From contig NZ_JANINM010000214.1 in assembly GCF_024509055.1 (NCBI RefSeq), positions 1 through 42,135 of the forward strand: DNA of 42,135 bases, in the 5' to 3' direction. Below the pieces are notes generated by a model, which saw nothing but the letters and a program-made list of their open reading frames with translations, was not told where the DNA came from and did not search any database. Positions 28,062 through 37,891 of this stretch are shown here, piece by piece; position 1 is the first letter of the stretch; the number at the start of each line of letters is the position of its first letter. The position numbers were made by a program, and so were the translations under genes. The DNA comes from Mesorhizobium sp. Lineage in GTDB: Bacteria > Pseudomonadota > Alphaproteobacteria > Rhizobiales > Rhizobiaceae.

Positions 28062-29744
28062 TCACGGCGCCAGGGGAATACGGATTTCCACCTTGAGGCC
28101 ATCGGCCTGGAAGTCACGCTTGATCGTGCCGCGCAATTCCCGCGTGACGTTGAGGTCGATCAATTTGGTGCCGAAGCCGGTCTTCGTCGGCGTTTCCAGT
28201 TTCTTGTGTCCTGCTTCCCGCCAATTGAACACCAGCGTCCGTTCGCGGCCGCGGCCTTCTACCGCCCAGTCGACCTTCAACGCGCCGACCGAGCTGCCTG
28301 CTTCGCCGTATTTCAGCGCATTCGTGGCCAGTTCATGGAAGGTCAGGCCGAGCGCCTGCGTCGTCGTTTCGTCGAGCAGGACCTCCTGTCCCGACAATAT
28401 GCCTTCCGGTAGTTCCTTGCCGAACACCTGGCCAAGCTCGATGCGCAGGAGATCGCCGAGATCGGCCTTCTGCCAGCGCGAGCGCGTCAGCATGTCCTGC
28501 GACGCCGCCATCGCCTGGAGGCGCGCCGAGAACGATGCCGAGAACTCCTTCACGTCGGTGGCCTGAGAAGCCGTCTGCCGTGCTATCGCCAGCACGCGGG
28601 TGATGGAGTTTTTGATGCGATGCTTCATCTCCTGCAGGATCAGGTCCTTTTCGAGCAGGCTTTTCTCCGTCGCCTCATGCAGGAGCGACTTGGCGTCATA
28701 GGCGCGCTCCTGGTAGCGCGCCACCAGGGCGATGGCGCCGGCAAGCAGCAGCCCGAACAACCCGAGCATGACCGGGATGGCGCGCGAGGACGGCGGTGAG
28801 AAGGCGCTGGTCGGATGGAACAAAATAGTCCACGGCCTGCCGGCCACGACGATGTTGCGGCGCGCCACGAACTTTTCACCAATCGGCTCGGCCGACGGTG
28901 CCTCAGAGCGGAACAGCAGGTTCCCGGCATCCGGCTTGCCGTCAAAGACCTCGACATTGACCGGCAGGAGCGGGACCTGGCTGAGCGCGATATCGAACAG
29001 GTCACGGGCGCGAAAGGCGGCGTAGAGGAAGCCGGCGGTGGAGGAGCGGCTGGCATTGATGACCTCTGGGGCCGTCTCCACGTTGAGCCTAACGAAAACC
29101 AGGAATCCGGTGAAGGTCTGCGTCACGCCAGCACCCTGGCCGAGTTGGACAATTCCGCTTGCATGCTGCCGGTCGTCCGCCATCGCCTTCTGGATCGCTT
29201 CCCGCCGCACCGGGTCGGTGAACATGTCGAAGCCGATGATCGACTGGTTGGACGTATCGAGCGGCTCGAACAGTGCGATTGGCGTTCGCCATTGCTGGGT
29301 GGTCGCGGGATAGACGGGGTGCGCCGAGCCGTAGTCATGCAGGATGTCGCGCTCGACCGCCGCCTCGTCGCCGGCCTTTGCCAGCTTCAGGAAGCCGATG
29401 CCGCGCAGACCGGCGAAGTTGTCGGCGATGTCCAGCGCCGTGAAGAAGGCCTTGAATTCGCCGCGTGTGATATCGCCGTTGCGGGCATCGAATAGCGCCT
29501 GGGTCGAGCGCAACAGCGACAAATGCAGGTCGATGCGGCTCTCGATGCGGCTGAGCGCATCATCGGCCGTGCCCTCGAACTTGATGCGCGCCGCCTCCTG
29601 GGTGGCGAAATAGGCGAACCCCGCCATCGTCAGGCTGATCAGCGCGACGGCTATGAAGGCGACGATCGGAAAGAGCTTTTTCAACGCAAGGCGCGGCCTA
29701 TGGACGGGTAGACCACCTTTATGAGCAACTCTCCGAGTCAACAC
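28062..29744 (-). CDS. Membrane HWE-family histidine kinase with CHASE sensor domain
   Basis: About 560 residues. Transmembrane helix 1 (about 24-48; [20 protein letters not shown]) is followed by a periplasmic CHASE domain (about 70-300) with the typical LRGIGFL and [13 protein letters not shown] motifs. A second helix lies at about 325-345 ([20 protein letters not shown]). The HWE core has H-box [20 protein letters not shown]-box [14 protein letters not shown] and WxE signature FNWREAG. CHASE domains sense small extracellular ligands. The start is unsure: GTG 29744 lacks a ribosome site, and TTG near 29684 would give a protein beginning just before helix 1. It converges on the lipoprotein gene and is a candidate periplasmic input to the stress system. 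Confidence 0.87.
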   Translation of the reverse strand: MLTRRVAHKGGLPVHRPRLALKKLFPIVAFIAVALISLTMAGFAYFATQEAARIKFEGTADDALSRIESRIDLHLSLLRSTQALFDARNGDITRGEFKAFFTALDIADNFAGLRGIGFLKLAKAGDEAAVERDILHDYGSAHPVYPATTQQWRTPIALFEPLDTSNQSIIGFDMFTDPVRREAIQKAMADDRQHASGIVQLGQGAGVTQTFTGFLVFVRLNVETAPEVINASRSSTAGFLYAAFRARDLFDIALSQVPLLPVNVEVFDGKPDAGNLLFRSEAPSAEPIGEKFVARRNIVVAGRPWTILFHPTSAFSPPSSRAIPVMLGLFGLLLAGAIALVARYQERAYDAKSLLHEATEKSLLEKDLILQEMKHRIKNSITRVLAIARQTASQATDVKEFSASFSARLQAMAASQDMLTRSRWQKADLGDLLRIELGQVFGKELPEGILSGQEVLLDETTTQALGLTFHELATNALKYGEAGSSVGALKVDWAVEGRGRERTLVFNWREAGHKKLETPTKTGFGTKLIDLNVTRELRGTIKRDFQADGLKVEIRIPLAP

Positions 29745-29815
29745 AATGGCGAGGCCAAGCCATCGTTACGGCTGGCATATCGATCGGCAATTGATTTGCC
29801 GGCTATCTTTTTGCC

Positions 29816-30616
29816 TCACGCAGCGATCTTGAGCGCGCCAGGACCGGGAATGGCGCCAGGCGGGGATTTGCCGAGGATGATCATGCCGAGGACCTCGTCC
29901 TGGGTAACGTCGCTCGTGCGCGCCGTGCCCACCACCTGCCCGTTCTTCATCACGCAGACCCTGTCGGCGAGTTCGAAGACGTCGTGGATGTCGTGGCTGA
30001 TCAGGAAGATGCCGATGCCGTCGGCCTTGAGCTGGCGCACCAGCTCGCCGACTTGGGCGGTCTCCTGCGGCCCGAGCGCCGCCGTCGGCTCGTCCATAAT
30101 CAGGATACGGGCGTTGAACAGGATCGCGCGTGCGATCGCCACCGACTGCCTTTGTCCGCCCGACAGCTTGATGACCGGCTCCTTGAAACGCTGGAAACGG
30201 GGATTGAGACGGCCCATCACCTTGCGCGCCTCGGCCTCCATGGCGACATCGTCGAGCGTACCCCAGCCCGTCATCAGCTCGCGGCCGAGAAAGAGGTTCG
30301 CCGCGGCGTCGACATTGTCGGCAAGCGCCAGCGTCTGGTAGATGGTCTCGATGCCGTATCTCTTGGCATCCCGCGGATTGGAGATCGACGCCTCCTCGCC
30401 ATTGATGAAGATCTGCCCCGCATCGCGCTTGTAAGCGCCTGACAGGATCTTGATCAGCGTCGACTTGCCAGCGCCGTTGTGGCCGAGCAGCGCCACCACC
30501 TCGCCCGGGAACAGATCTATGGAAGCGTCGTCGACGGCGCGGATGCCGCCGAACGCGATCGAAATGTTGCGCATATCGACCAGAGGCGTGCCAGCGGGAG
30601 CGGTCTTGTCGGCCAT
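29816..30616 (-). CDS. xylG: D-xylose-type sugar ABC transporter ATP-binding protein
   Basis: A 266-residue single ABC domain: Walker [12 protein letters not shown] (about residues 44-54), Q-loop ETIYQTLAL, signature [11 protein letters not shown], Walker [13 protein letters not shown] and H-loop LISHD. E. coli XylG has two fused domains; this half-size form is usual in rhizobial xylose and fructose importers and works as a homodimer. GGGAGGAG precedes ATG 30616. The frame is open much further upstream over the permease gene but without meaning. Third gene of xylF-xylH-xylG, 14 nt after the permease stop. Confidence 0.9.
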   Translation of the reverse strand: MADKTAPAGTPLVDMRNISIAFGGIRAVDDASIDLFPGEVVALLGHNGAGKSTLIKILSGAYKRDAGQIFINGEEASISNPRDAKRYGIETIYQTLALADNVDAAANLFLGRELMTGWGTLDDVAMEAEARKVMGRLNPRFQRFKEPVIKLSGGQRQSVAIARAILFNARILIMDEPTAALGPQETAQVGELVRQLKADGIGIFLISHDIHDVFELADRVCVMKNGQVVGTARTSDVTQDEVLGMIILGKSPPGAIPGPGALKIAA

Positions 30617-30630
30617 GATTGTCTCCTCCC

Positions 30631-31995
30631 TCAAACGCGTTTGCGATACATGGTGTCGAGCCACACCGCGATGACCAGCACTGCGCCGACGACGATGCTC
30701 TGCAGCGGCGAGTCGACGCCGAGCAGCACCATGCCGGATTGCAGCGACTGCATCAAAAGCGCGCCCAGCATGGCGCCGAGCACGGTTCCGGAGCCGCCGG
30801 CAAGCGATGTGCCGCCGATCACCGCCGCGGCGATGACCAGCAGCTCGTCCAGCGTGCCGAGCACATTGGTCGACGAATTCTGCCTGGCGGACGAGATAGC
30901 CGCCGCGATCGTCGCCAGCACTCCCATGATCATGAACACCTTCATGGTGATCCAGCGCGTGTTGATGCCGGCGAGGTTCGCGGCCTCCGGATTGCCGCCG
31001 ATGGCGAAGACATAGCGGCCGAAGCGGGTGCGCTTGGTGACGAAGGTCATGATCAGGCCTACCGCGACCGCCATCAGCACCGGAATGGCGATGCCATGCG
31101 CTATGAACAGCCCGCCTTCGGGAATGGTTATGTTGTTGGCGGCTGCGTAGCGGTTCACGATGCCCACCGGCCACGGATAGGAATTGGCGAGCCACACCGC
31201 ACCCATGATGATCGCGCAGGTGACGGCGGCGAGCAGCGTCTCAGCCCAGATCGGGCGCAGCGGGAAGCGGAAGCGCTTGCGCTGCACGCGATCGTTGAAA
31301 TGCATGAATACCACCGCCAGGCAGGCGACGATGCCGACGATCCAACTCCATTTGGCTCCGATCGACCCTGCCGGGCCGCCGCCCATCAGCTGGAAAGTGG
31401 CGTCCATCGGCGCCACCGTCTGGCCGCTGGTGACCCACCAGGCCGCGCCGCGCCAGACCAGCAGTCCGCCCAGCGTGACGATGAAGGCAGGCACATCGAG
31501 ATAGGCGATGATGAAACCCTGGAAGGCCCCGATCAGCAGGCCGAGCGCGAGACCGATCAGCAATGCCAGGACCCAGATCCACGGGTTGCCGAGTTCAAGC
31601 CCGACGAAGCGCACCAGGAAATGCACCTGGGCAAAGCCCATCACCATGCCGATCACGCCTTCGGCCGAGCCGACGGAGAGGTCGATGTTGCGCATGACGA
31701 TGACCAGCACCATGCCGGAAGCCATGATGGCCACCGCGGACGTTTGCACCGACAGGTTCCAGAGATTGCGCGGGGTCAGGAAGGTGCGGCTGTCGAAGTC
31801 GAGCGGATTGACGCCGAGCCGCATGCTCGAAATGACGTGCAGCCCGATCCAGATGATGAGCAATGCGCCGACCATGCCGAGCATGCGCGTGTCGAGTTCG
31901 GTCGCTTTCAGGAAACGGCCGACGGCGCCGAGCTCGGAAGCGCGCGCGCGATCCACGGCCGGAGCGGCCGGCGTGTCAGAGGTCGTATCGGCCAT
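30631..31995 (-). CDS. xylH: D-xylose-type sugar ABC transporter permease
   Basis: A 454-residue polytopic protein of the BPD_transp_2 (RbsC/XylH) family with about ten membrane segments and the conserved blocks [20 protein letters not shown] and [20 protein letters not shown], then [20 protein letters not shown] near the C-terminus. It forms the inner-membrane channel, probably as a homodimer. ATG 31995 has GGGAGG upstream. A 147-nt gap with a stem-loop separates it from xylF. Assignment to xylose rests mainly on the adjacent binding protein. Confidence 0.9.
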   Translation of the reverse strand: MADTTSDTPAAPAVDRARASELGAVGRFLKATELDTRMLGMVGALLIIWIGLHVISSMRLGVNPLDFDSRTFLTPRNLWNLSVQTSAVAIMASGMVLVIVMRNIDLSVGSAEGVIGMVMGFAQVHFLVRFVGLELGNPWIWVLALLIGLALGLLIGAFQGFIIAYLDVPAFIVTLGGLLVWRGAAWWVTSGQTVAPMDATFQLMGGGPAGSIGAKWSWIVGIVACLAVVFMHFNDRVQRKRFRFPLRPIWAETLLAAVTCAIIMGAVWLANSYPWPVGIVNRYAAANNITIPEGGLFIAHGIAIPVLMAVAVGLIMTFVTKRTRFGRYVFAIGGNPEAANLAGINTRWITMKVFMIMGVLATIAAAISSARQNSSTNVLGTLDELLVIAAAVIGGTSLAGGSGTVLGAMLGALLMQSLQSGMVLLGVDSPLQSIVVGAVLVIAVWLDTMYRKRV

Positions 31996-32089
31996 GATAT
32001 CCTCCCACCGGCCTGCCCGTCTGGCGCGGATGCCGGATCACGATGCTATTTGCTTTCCTGGCTCATTTGAAGCGGAAAACCCTTTGACA

Positions 32090-32117
32090 AACGCCGCGGC
32101 TTTGAGGCCGCGGCGTT
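32090..32117 (-). other. Intercistronic stem-loop between xylF and xylH
   Basis: A perfect 11-bp stem AACGCCGCGGC (32090-32100) / complement (32107-32117) with a 6-nt loop, 26 nt after the xylF stop. There is no T tract; it fits a 3' stabiliser or attenuator that raises binding-protein mRNA over the permease mRNA. Confidence 0.65.
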
Positions 32118-32142
32118 CGCATTCGAACAGGCGTCTGCCGGC

Positions 32143-33183
32143 TTACTTGCAGACGGCGACGCTACCGGCGGTGACGCCCGCGCAGACTTCGTCCTTCTTG
32201 ATCCAGCCGGCGTCGATAACGACGTTGAGGTTGTCCTTCGTGATCGCGATCGGGGTCAGGAACAGCGACTTGACGGTGTTGCCGCCGGGCGTCGTGAAGT
32301 CCTTGGCGCCGGCGATGTCGGCCATCTTCTTGCCGTCGGCGAGCTGGGAGGCGATCTCGGCGGCGTTCTTGCCGAGCTCACGGGCGTCCTTCCAGACCGA
32401 CACGGTCTGGGTGCCGAGCGCAATGCGGTTCAGCGCGGCATGGTCGCCGTCCTGGCCCGATACCGGCACCGTGCCAGCCAGACCCTGCGCCGTCAGCGCG
32501 GCCACGACACCGCCGGCGGTGCCGTCATTGGCCGCCACCACCGCATCGACCTTGTTGTCGTTGGCGGTCAGGAACTGTTCCATGTTCTTCTGCGCATTGG
32601 CCGGCAGCCAGCCATCGGTGTAGGCCTCGCCGACATTCTTGATCTTGCCGGCGTCGATGGCGGGCTTCAGCACTTCCATCGAGCCCGAGAACAGGAAATC
32701 GGCGTTCGGATCGGCGCCCGAGCCCTTGATGAAGACGTAGTTGCCTTCCGGCTTGACCTTGAACACCGCGCGGGCCTGCATGCGGCCGACTTCCTTGTTG
32801 TCGAAGGTCAGGTAGAACACGTCCTTGTTCTCGATCAGGCGGTCATATCCCACCACCGGAATGCCTTCGTCCAGCGCCTTCTGCACCGCCGGGCCGATCG
32901 CCGAAGCGTCCTGCGCCAAGATGATCAGCGCGTTGGCACCCTGTGAGATCAGGCTCTCGACGTCGGTCAGCTGCTTGCCCGGATTGGATTGCGCGTCGGC
33001 GGAGATATACTTGTCGCCGGCAGCTTCGATCGCCTTCTTCATTGCCGCCTCGTCGGTCTTCCAACGCTCTTCCTGGAAGTTCGACCACGAAACGCCGATT
33101 ACCTTGCCCTTTGCGTCTGCTGCCGACGCCAGCATCAACGACATGGCGGCGCCCGCCAGGATGGCGGCTGCGAATCTCTTCAT
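32143..33183 (-). CDS. xylF: D-xylose ABC transporter periplasmic binding protein XylF
   Basis: A 346-residue exported binding protein. The signal peptide [20 protein letters not shown] ends at AADA. Mature-protein landmarks match E. coli XylF closely: [108 protein letters not shown] and VSGQDGD. These include ligand-contact regions, so D-xylose is the likely substrate. The frame extends upstream but ATG 33183 starts the signal peptide and has GGAGG upstream. First gene of the operon, behind two ROK-type operators. Confidence 0.94.
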   Translation of the reverse strand: MKRFAAAILAGAAMSLMLASAADAKGKVIGVSWSNFQEERWKTDEAAMKKAIEAAGDKYISADAQSNPGKQLTDVESLISQGANALIILAQDASAIGPAVQKALDEGIPVVGYDRLIENKDVFYLTFDNKEVGRMQARAVFKVKPEGNYVFIKGSGADPNADFLFSGSMEVLKPAIDAGKIKNVGEAYTDGWLPANAQKNMEQFLTANDNKVDAVVAANDGTAGGVVAALTAQGLAGTVPVSGQDGDHAALNRIALGTQTVSVWKDARELGKNAAEIASQLADGKKMADIAGAKDFTTPGGNTVKSLFLTPIAITKDNLNVVIDAGWIKKDEVCAGVTAGSVAVCK

Positions 33184-33244
33184 GATATCCTCCCTGCGCC
33201 GCGTGTGGCGCGACCAAACTGGCCCGAAGGCCGGCACAGAGGCT

Positions 33245-33265
33245 TTTTTTCGAGCCTCGAAAAAA
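33245..33265. promoter_or_regulatory. Candidate ROK-repressor operator 1 (proximal to xylF)
   Basis: A perfect palindrome TTTTTTCGAG-C-CTCGAAAAAA. A/T-rich arms around CG-N5-CG are the form of Mlc/NagC-type ROK operators. It directly follows the predicted -10 of the xylF promoter: -35 TTGACA on the minus strand at 33293-33288, then 17 nt. Confidence 0.7.
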
Positions 33266-33328
33266 GAGTGGGCCAACCGCGCGACGCTGTCAACCACGAT
33301 TCTGATGGTTTTTGAGGTAGGTCGGACT

Positions 33329-33349
33329 TTTTTTCGAGGCTCGCAATAA
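33329..33349. promoter_or_regulatory. Candidate ROK-repressor operator 2 (distal)
   Basis: TTTTTTCGAG-G-CTCGCAATAA shares the CGAG-N-CTCG core and left arm with operator 1, with two arm mismatches. The centres are 84 bp apart, about eight helical turns, so dimers at both sites would face the same side of the DNA. Confidence 0.65.
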
Positions 33350-33388
33350 TTAATGACATCGCTTTCGGCTTCTGCCACTATCCCAGGG

Positions 33389-33486
33389 CAATTCCAGGAA
33401 AAGTGTGAAACGGTATTCCGTAAGGAATTGCGCCAGAACAAAAAGATGAGAGCGATTCCGCGTTCCTTTTGAACGGTGAACCGCTC
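33389..33486. repeat. Rhizobial intergenic repeat with two hairpins
   Basis: First hairpin: CAATTCC (33389-33395) with GGAATTG (33424-33430), plus ATTCC-GTAA-GGAAT inside. Second: GAGCGATTCCGCGTTC (33450-33465) with 33471-33486, 13 of 16 positions paired around CTTTT. It ends in CCGCTCTAG like the element at 21235-21340. It fills most of the xylF/ROK gap not occupied by operators. Confidence 0.65.
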
Positions 33487-33542
33487 TAGCGCGTCGCCGA
33501 TGGCCCATGGCATGATCACAAGGCCGCGACGACCGGGAGGAA

Positions 33543-34799
33543 ATGCGCAAACCCATGTCGGTCGGAATCCGTCACGATGACCTGCGCCGGCGCAATCGCG
33601 CCATGGTGCTTTCGGCCATACGCAGGGCCGGCCAGCCGTCGAGGACTGAAATTGCCGCGACCACCGGCCTCAGCCATTCGACCATTTCCGCGATCTCCGC
33701 CGACCTGATCCAGGAAGGCATCCTGATGGAAAGGCGGACAGGCGAGACCGCCTCGCTGAAGCGCGGCCGGCCGCAGATCGGGCTAGCGCTCAACCCCGAA
33801 GCCGCGGCGGTGGTGACGGTGGTGCTGTCGCTGAATTTCCTTTCAGTCGCCGTGATCGATTATGCCGGACAGATCATTGCCGAAGAGCAGCTGCGCCTCG
33901 ACACGCTGACCGTATCGCGTGAAAGGCTGATCGGAGAATGCAAGGCGATAGTCCGGCGCCGGCTGGAAGACCCGGACCTTGATCTCGGCAGCGTCGCCCG
34001 CATCGCCATGGGCATCCAGGGCATCACCGACTCCCACGCTCGCGCCATGCTGTGGTCGCCGATCACGCCGCTTACCGACATTCCCTTCGCCGACATACTG
34101 GAAGCGGAGTTCGGCATCCCGGCCACCATGGAGAACGACTGCAACATGATGGCGGTGGCGCTGCAATGGCGCGATCCCGACCGCTACCGCGACGATTTCA
34201 TCGCCATTCTGCTTTCGCATGGCATCGGCATGGGGCTGGTGCTGAAGGGCGAACTGTTCACCGGTACGCATTCCTCCGGCGGCGAGTTCGGCCACATGAT
34301 CCACCGGCCCGGCGGCGCGCTCTGCCGGTGCGGCCGGCGCGGCTGCGTCGAAGCTTATGCCGGCAACTATGCTATCTGGCGCAGCGCCATGAGGATGAGC
34401 GAGGAAGCCGAGCCGGTCGATGTCAGCGACGCCGACATGCGCGCCCTTGCGGCACGGGCGCGCGCGCAGGACGGGCCGGAGCGGGAAGCCTATAGGCGCG
34501 CCGGAGAAGCGCTTGGTTTTGGCCTCGGCAGTCTGTTCGCCCTGATCGACCCGGCGCCGGTCGCGATGGTCGGCGTCAGCGCCGCGGCCTTCGACCTGAT
34601 CGAGCCAGCGCTGCGCGAGGCGATCGCCCAGACCGCCGGCGGCCAGCATTCGAAATCGATCTCCTTCGACACCGAGCCGAACGAGTTGCCGCTGATCCGC
34701 GAAGGCTGCGCGATGCGGGCGTTGACCTTCGTCGACCAGGAGATCTTCGCGCCGGGCGCGCAAGCAAAGGCTGGCGCATCGGGCAAGAACGTGGCCTGA
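33543..34799 (+). CDS. ROK family transcriptional regulator (probable xylose operon repressor)
   Basis: A 418-residue protein. An N-terminal winged helix-turn-helix (about residues 15-75; [29 protein letters not shown]) is fused to a ROK sugar-kinase-fold domain with [20 protein letters not shown] and the zinc site [15 protein letters not shown]. Divergent placement from xylF and the two operators in between make it the likely XylR-type repressor released by xylose or a related sugar. ATG 33543 has GGGAGG only 2 nt away; ATG 33555 is the alternative but its spacing is long, so the exact start is uncertain. It converges on phoB with 2 nt between stops. Confidence 0.9.
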   Translation: MRKPMSVGIRHDDLRRRNRAMVLSAIRRAGQPSRTEIAATTGLSHSTISAISADLIQEGILMERRTGETASLKRGRPQIGLALNPEAAAVVTVVLSLNFLSVAVIDYAGQIIAEEQLRLDTLTVSRERLIGECKAIVRRRLEDPDLDLGSVARIAMGIQGITDSHARAMLWSPITPLTDIPFADILEAEFGIPATMENDCNMMAVALQWRDPDRYRDDFIAILLSHGIGMGLVLKGELFTGTHSSGGEFGHMIHRPGGALCRCGRRGCVEAYAGNYAIWRSAMRMSEEAEPVDVSDADMRALAARARAQDGPEREAYRRAGEALGFGLGSLFALIDPAPVAMVGVSAAAFDLIEPALREAIAQTAGGQHSKSISFDTEPNELPLIREGCAMRALTFVDQEIFAPGAQAKAGASGKNVA

Positions 34800-34801
34800 G
34801 G

Positions 34802-35491
34802 CTAATCCTCTCTTATCGCGTAGCCCGCCCCGCGGATGGTGCGGATCACGTCAGGCATGCGGCCATTGTTGACCGCCTTGCGCAGGCGTCCGACATGCAC
34901 GTCCACGGTGCGCTCGTCGATGTAGATCGTCTCGCCCCAGACATTGTCGAGCAACTGGCTGCGCGAGAACACCCGGCCCGGATGGCGCATCATGAACTCA
35001 AGCAGCCGGAACTCGGTCGGGCCCAGCCTGATCTCGCTTTTCTTGCGGTAGACGCGGTGCGATTCACGGTCGAGCACGATGTCGCCGACCTTGAGCACGC
35101 TCGACAGCACCTCCGGCTTGGCGCGGCGCAGCAGCGCCTTGACCCTGGCCATGAATTCCGGCGTCGAGAACGGCTTGACCAGATAGTCGTCGGCGCCGGT
35201 CGACAGGCCGCGCACGCGATCGCTTTCTTCACCGCGTGCGGTGAGCATGATGATCGGCAGCCGCTCTGTCTCGGGCCGCATCCTGAGGCGCCGACAAAGC
35301 TCGATACCGGACACGGCCGGCACCATCCAGTCGAGCACGAGCAGATCGGGCACGTTCTCCTGCAGGCGAATCTCGGCTTCGTCGCCGCGAGTCACCACCT
35401 CGACCTGATAGCCCTCGGACTCCAGGTTATAGCGGAGCAGCACCCCCAGCGGCTCCTCGTCCTCCACCACCATGATGCGTGGCGCGATCAT
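34802..35491 (-). CDS. phoB: Phosphate regulon response regulator PhoB
   Basis: A 229-residue OmpR/PhoB-family regulator, the usual PhoB length. The receiver (residues 1-120) has acidic pocket VVEDEEP, phospho-acceptor Asp in LLVLDWMVPAVSG, Thr in MLTARGEE and Lys in YLVKPFSTPE. The winged helix (about 130-228) includes LGPTEFRLLEFMMRHPGRVFSRSQLLDNVW and RTVDVHVGRLRKAV, which matches PhoB. It binds Pho boxes such as that upstream of pstS. The frame extends upstream over phoU, but ATG 35491 gives the family N-terminus. Last gene of the pst-phoU-phoB run, 17 nt after phoU. Confidence 0.95.
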   Translation of the reverse strand: MIAPRIMVVEDEEPLGVLLRYNLESEGYQVEVVTRGDEAEIRLQENVPDLLVLDWMVPAVSGIELCRRLRMRPETERLPIIMLTARGEESDRVRGLSTGADDYLVKPFSTPEFMARVKALLRRAKPEVLSSVLKVGDIVLDRESHRVYRKKSEIRLGPTEFRLLEFMMRHPGRVFSRSQLLDNVWGETIYIDERTVDVHVGRLRKAVNNGRMPDVIRTIRGAGYAIRED

Positions 35492-35508
35492 TTTGGCAGT
35501 TACCCTTG

Positions 35509-36216
35509 TCAGGCCGCCGGAGCCGACATTGCCGTCTCGTCCTGCTTCGGACGATTCGCTGGCAATTGCGTGCCGGTCAGCACGTAGTAGGCGTTCTCGG
35601 CGATGTTGGTCACGTGATCGCCGATGCGCTCCAGATTCTTGGCGCAGAACAGAAGATGCGTGCAAGCCGTGATGTTGCGCGGATCTTCCATCATGTAGGT
35701 CAGGAGCTCGCGGAACACGGACGTGTATTTGACGTCGATACGTTCGTCGTCGTTCCTGAGCTTGGCAAGCGCGGTGGCGTCGCCCGCGGTGTATTCCTCG
35801 ATCACGCCCTGGACCTGGATCAGCACCAGCTGCGCCATGCCGTCGATGGAATGGGTAAGGTCGCGCGGCGCGGCGCTGACGCCGACGGAGCCGACACGCT
35901 TGGCGATGTTCTTGGCGAGATCGCCGATGCGCTCGAGATCGCCGGCCATGCGGATCGAACCGACCACGTGGCGCAGGTCGTCGGCCATTGGCTGGCGCTT
36001 GGCGATCAGCGTGATGGCGCGATCGTCGAGCTCACGCTGGCGCGCGTCCATGATGGCGTCGTCGGAGACGACGCGCTGCGCCATCGCATTGTCAGATTCC
36101 AGCAGGGCCTTGGTCGAAGCGCCGACCATGGAGCTGGCGAGATCGCCCATGTCGTTGATGAGCCGGCTGATCTGCCTCAGATCCTCGTCGAAGGAAGCGA
36201 CGGTATGTTCGGCCAT
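35509..36216 (-). CDS. phoU: Phosphate signalling protein PhoU
   Basis: A 235-residue all-helical protein with two PhoU repeats (about residues 15-105 and 118-210). Metal-binding-type motifs are seen in each: GDLERIGDLAKNIAKR and KNLERIGDHVTNIAENAYYV. PhoU couples the Pst transporter to the PhoR/PhoB system and keeps the regulon off when phosphate is plentiful. It lies 20 nt after pstB and 17 nt before phoB, the standard rhizobial order. Confidence 0.96.
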   Translation of the reverse strand: MAEHTVASFDEDLRQISRLINDMGDLASSMVGASTKALLESDNAMAQRVVSDDAIMDARQRELDDRAITLIAKRQPMADDLRHVVGSIRMAGDLERIGDLAKNIAKRVGSVGVSAAPRDLTHSIDGMAQLVLIQVQGVIEEYTAGDATALAKLRNDDERIDVKYTSVFRELLTYMMEDPRNITACTHLLFCAKNLERIGDHVTNIAENAYYVLTGTQLPANRPKQDETAMSAPAA

Positions 36217-36236
36217 GATTATGTCCTCGTATGAAC

Positions 36237-37040
36237 TCAGCCGAAGCGGCCGGTGATGTAGTCCTGCGTGCGCTTCTCGCGAGGCGAGGTGAAGATCTTC
36301 TCGGTCCGGTCGAACTCCACCAGCTCGCCGAGATACATGAACGCCGTCTGCCGCGACACGCGCGCCGCCTGCTGCATGTTGTGGGTGACGATGACGATCG
36401 TGTAGTCGGCCTGCAACTCGTCGATCAGCTCCTCGATCTTTGCGGTGGACAGCGGATCGAGCGCCGAAGCCGGCTCGTCGAGCAGGATGACTTCCGGCTT
36501 CACCGCAACGGTGCGGGCGATGCAGAGCCGCTGCTGCTGGCCGCCGGAGAGACTGAGGCCGCTGGCGTTGAGCTTATCCTTGACCTCGCTCCACAGCGCC
36601 GCGCGCTTCAGCGCCTGCTCCACGCGGCCGTCCATCTCGGCCTTGCCGATCTTCTCGTACAGCCTGACGCCGAAGGCGATGTTCTCGTAGATCGACATCG
36701 GGAACGGCGTCGGCTTCTGGAACACCATGCCGATCTTGGTCCGGAGCAGGTTGAGGTCCTGCGAGCGGTCGAGGATGTTCTTGCCGTCGAGCAGCACCTG
36801 ACCCTCGGCGCTCTGCTTCGGGTAGAGTTCGTAGATGCGGTTGAGCACGCGCAGCAGGGTCGACTTACCGCAGCCGGACGGGCCGATGAAGGCGGTCACG
36901 CTGCGTTCCGGCAGGGACAGATTGATGTCCTTCAGCGCCTTCGACTGGCCATAGTAGAAGTTGAGGTTCTTGACCTCGATCTTGGCCTTCTCGACGGTTG
37001 TGTCGGCTGCATTCAGGTCGGTGGACAACATCGGTTTCAT
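36237..37040 (-). CDS. pstB: Phosphate ABC transporter ATP-binding protein PstB
   Basis: A 267-residue ABC ATPase: Walker [11 protein letters not shown], the PstB-typical segment [29 protein letters not shown], signature [15 protein letters not shown], Walker [14 protein letters not shown] and ITGRFG C-terminus. ATG 37040 overlaps the pstA stop by 4 nt (ATGA), which argues against the longer frame; AGAGGA lies just upstream. It powers high-affinity phosphate uptake through PstCA. Confidence 0.96.
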   Translation of the reverse strand: MKPMLSTDLNAADTTVEKAKIEVKNLNFYYGQSKALKDINLSLPERSVTAFIGPSGCGKSTLLRVLNRIYELYPKQSAEGQVLLDGKNILDRSQDLNLLRTKIGMVFQKPTPFPMSIYENIAFGVRLYEKIGKAEMDGRVEQALKRAALWSEVKDKLNASGLSLSGGQQQRLCIARTVAVKPEVILLDEPASALDPLSTAKIEELIDELQADYTIVIVTHNMQQAARVSRQTAFMYLGELVEFDRTEKIFTSPREKRTQDYITGRFG

Positions 37041-37888
37041 CTGTCCTCTCTGCGTCCGGTAAGGCTGCGGGCGAAGATGCTGAGCCCGAGAACCGTCAGG
37101 GTGATTATGAGTGCGCCCGTCCAGGCCAGTTGCTGCCATTCCTCGTAGGGGCTGAGAGCGAACTGGAAGATGGTCACGGGCAGGCTGGCCATCGGCGCGT
37201 TGAGATCGCTCGACCAGAACTGGTTGTTGAGCGCGGTGAAGAGCAGCGGCGCCGTCTCGCCGGAGATGCGGGCAACCGCCAGCAGGATGCCAGTGACGAT
37301 GCCGGAGAGCGCGGCGCGATAGGCAACCGAGCGAATGACCACCCAGCGCGGCGCGCCGATCGCGGTGCCGGCTTCGCGCAAGGCATTCGGCACCAGGTTC
37401 AACATGTCCTCCGTGGTGCGCACCACGACCGGTATCACCAGGATGGACAGCGAAACGGCGCCCGCGATCGCCGAAAAGTGACCCATCGGCCGCACCATCA
37501 GCTCATAGACGAACAGGCCGACGATGATCGACGGCGCCGACAGGAGGATGTCGTTGATGAAGCGCACCACCGTCGTGAGCTTCGAGAAGCGTCCGTATTC
37601 GGCCATGTAAGTGCCGGCAAGGACACCGATAGGCGTGCCGACGACGATGCCGATGATCGTCATCACGATGCTGCCGTAGATGGCGTTGAGCAGACCGCCG
37701 GCATCGCCTGGCGGCGGCGTCATTTCGGTGAAGACAGCCAGCGAGAGGCCGGACAAGCCCTTGTAGATCAGCGCGCCGAGGATCAGCGCCAGCCAGGCGA
37801 GGCCGATGCCGGCGGCGATGACGCAGAGCGCCATCATCACGCCATTCTTGCGCTTGCGGCTCTGGTGAAGAGACGTGGCTACCGACAT
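37037..37888 (-). CDS. pstA: Phosphate ABC transporter permease PstA
   Basis: A 283-residue inner-membrane protein with six predicted helices and the permease loop [29 protein letters not shown]. The N-terminal segment [15 protein letters not shown] is cytoplasmic. The family blocks [20 protein letters not shown] and [20 protein letters not shown] are present. It is coupled to pstB by a 4-nt overlap and starts 3 nt after pstC. Confidence 0.95.
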   Translation of the reverse strand: MSVATSLHQSRKRKNGVMMALCVIAAGIGLAWLALILGALIYKGLSGLSLAVFTEMTPPPGDAGGLLNAIYGSIVMTIIGIVVGTPIGVLAGTYMAEYGRFSKLTTVVRFINDILLSAPSIIVGLFVYELMVRPMGHFSAIAGAVSLSILVIPVVVRTTEDMLNLVPNALREAGTAIGAPRWVVIRSVAYRAALSGIVTGILLAVARISGETAPLLFTALNNQFWSSDLNAPMASLPVTIFQFALSPYEEWQQLAWTGALIITLTVLGLSIFARSLTGRREDR

Positions 37889-37891
37889 GGA

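Noticed and set aside
30619..32070. A 483-codon plus-strand open frame opposite xylH
   Set aside because: Antisense to a conserved permease, His/Asp-rich, no domain.
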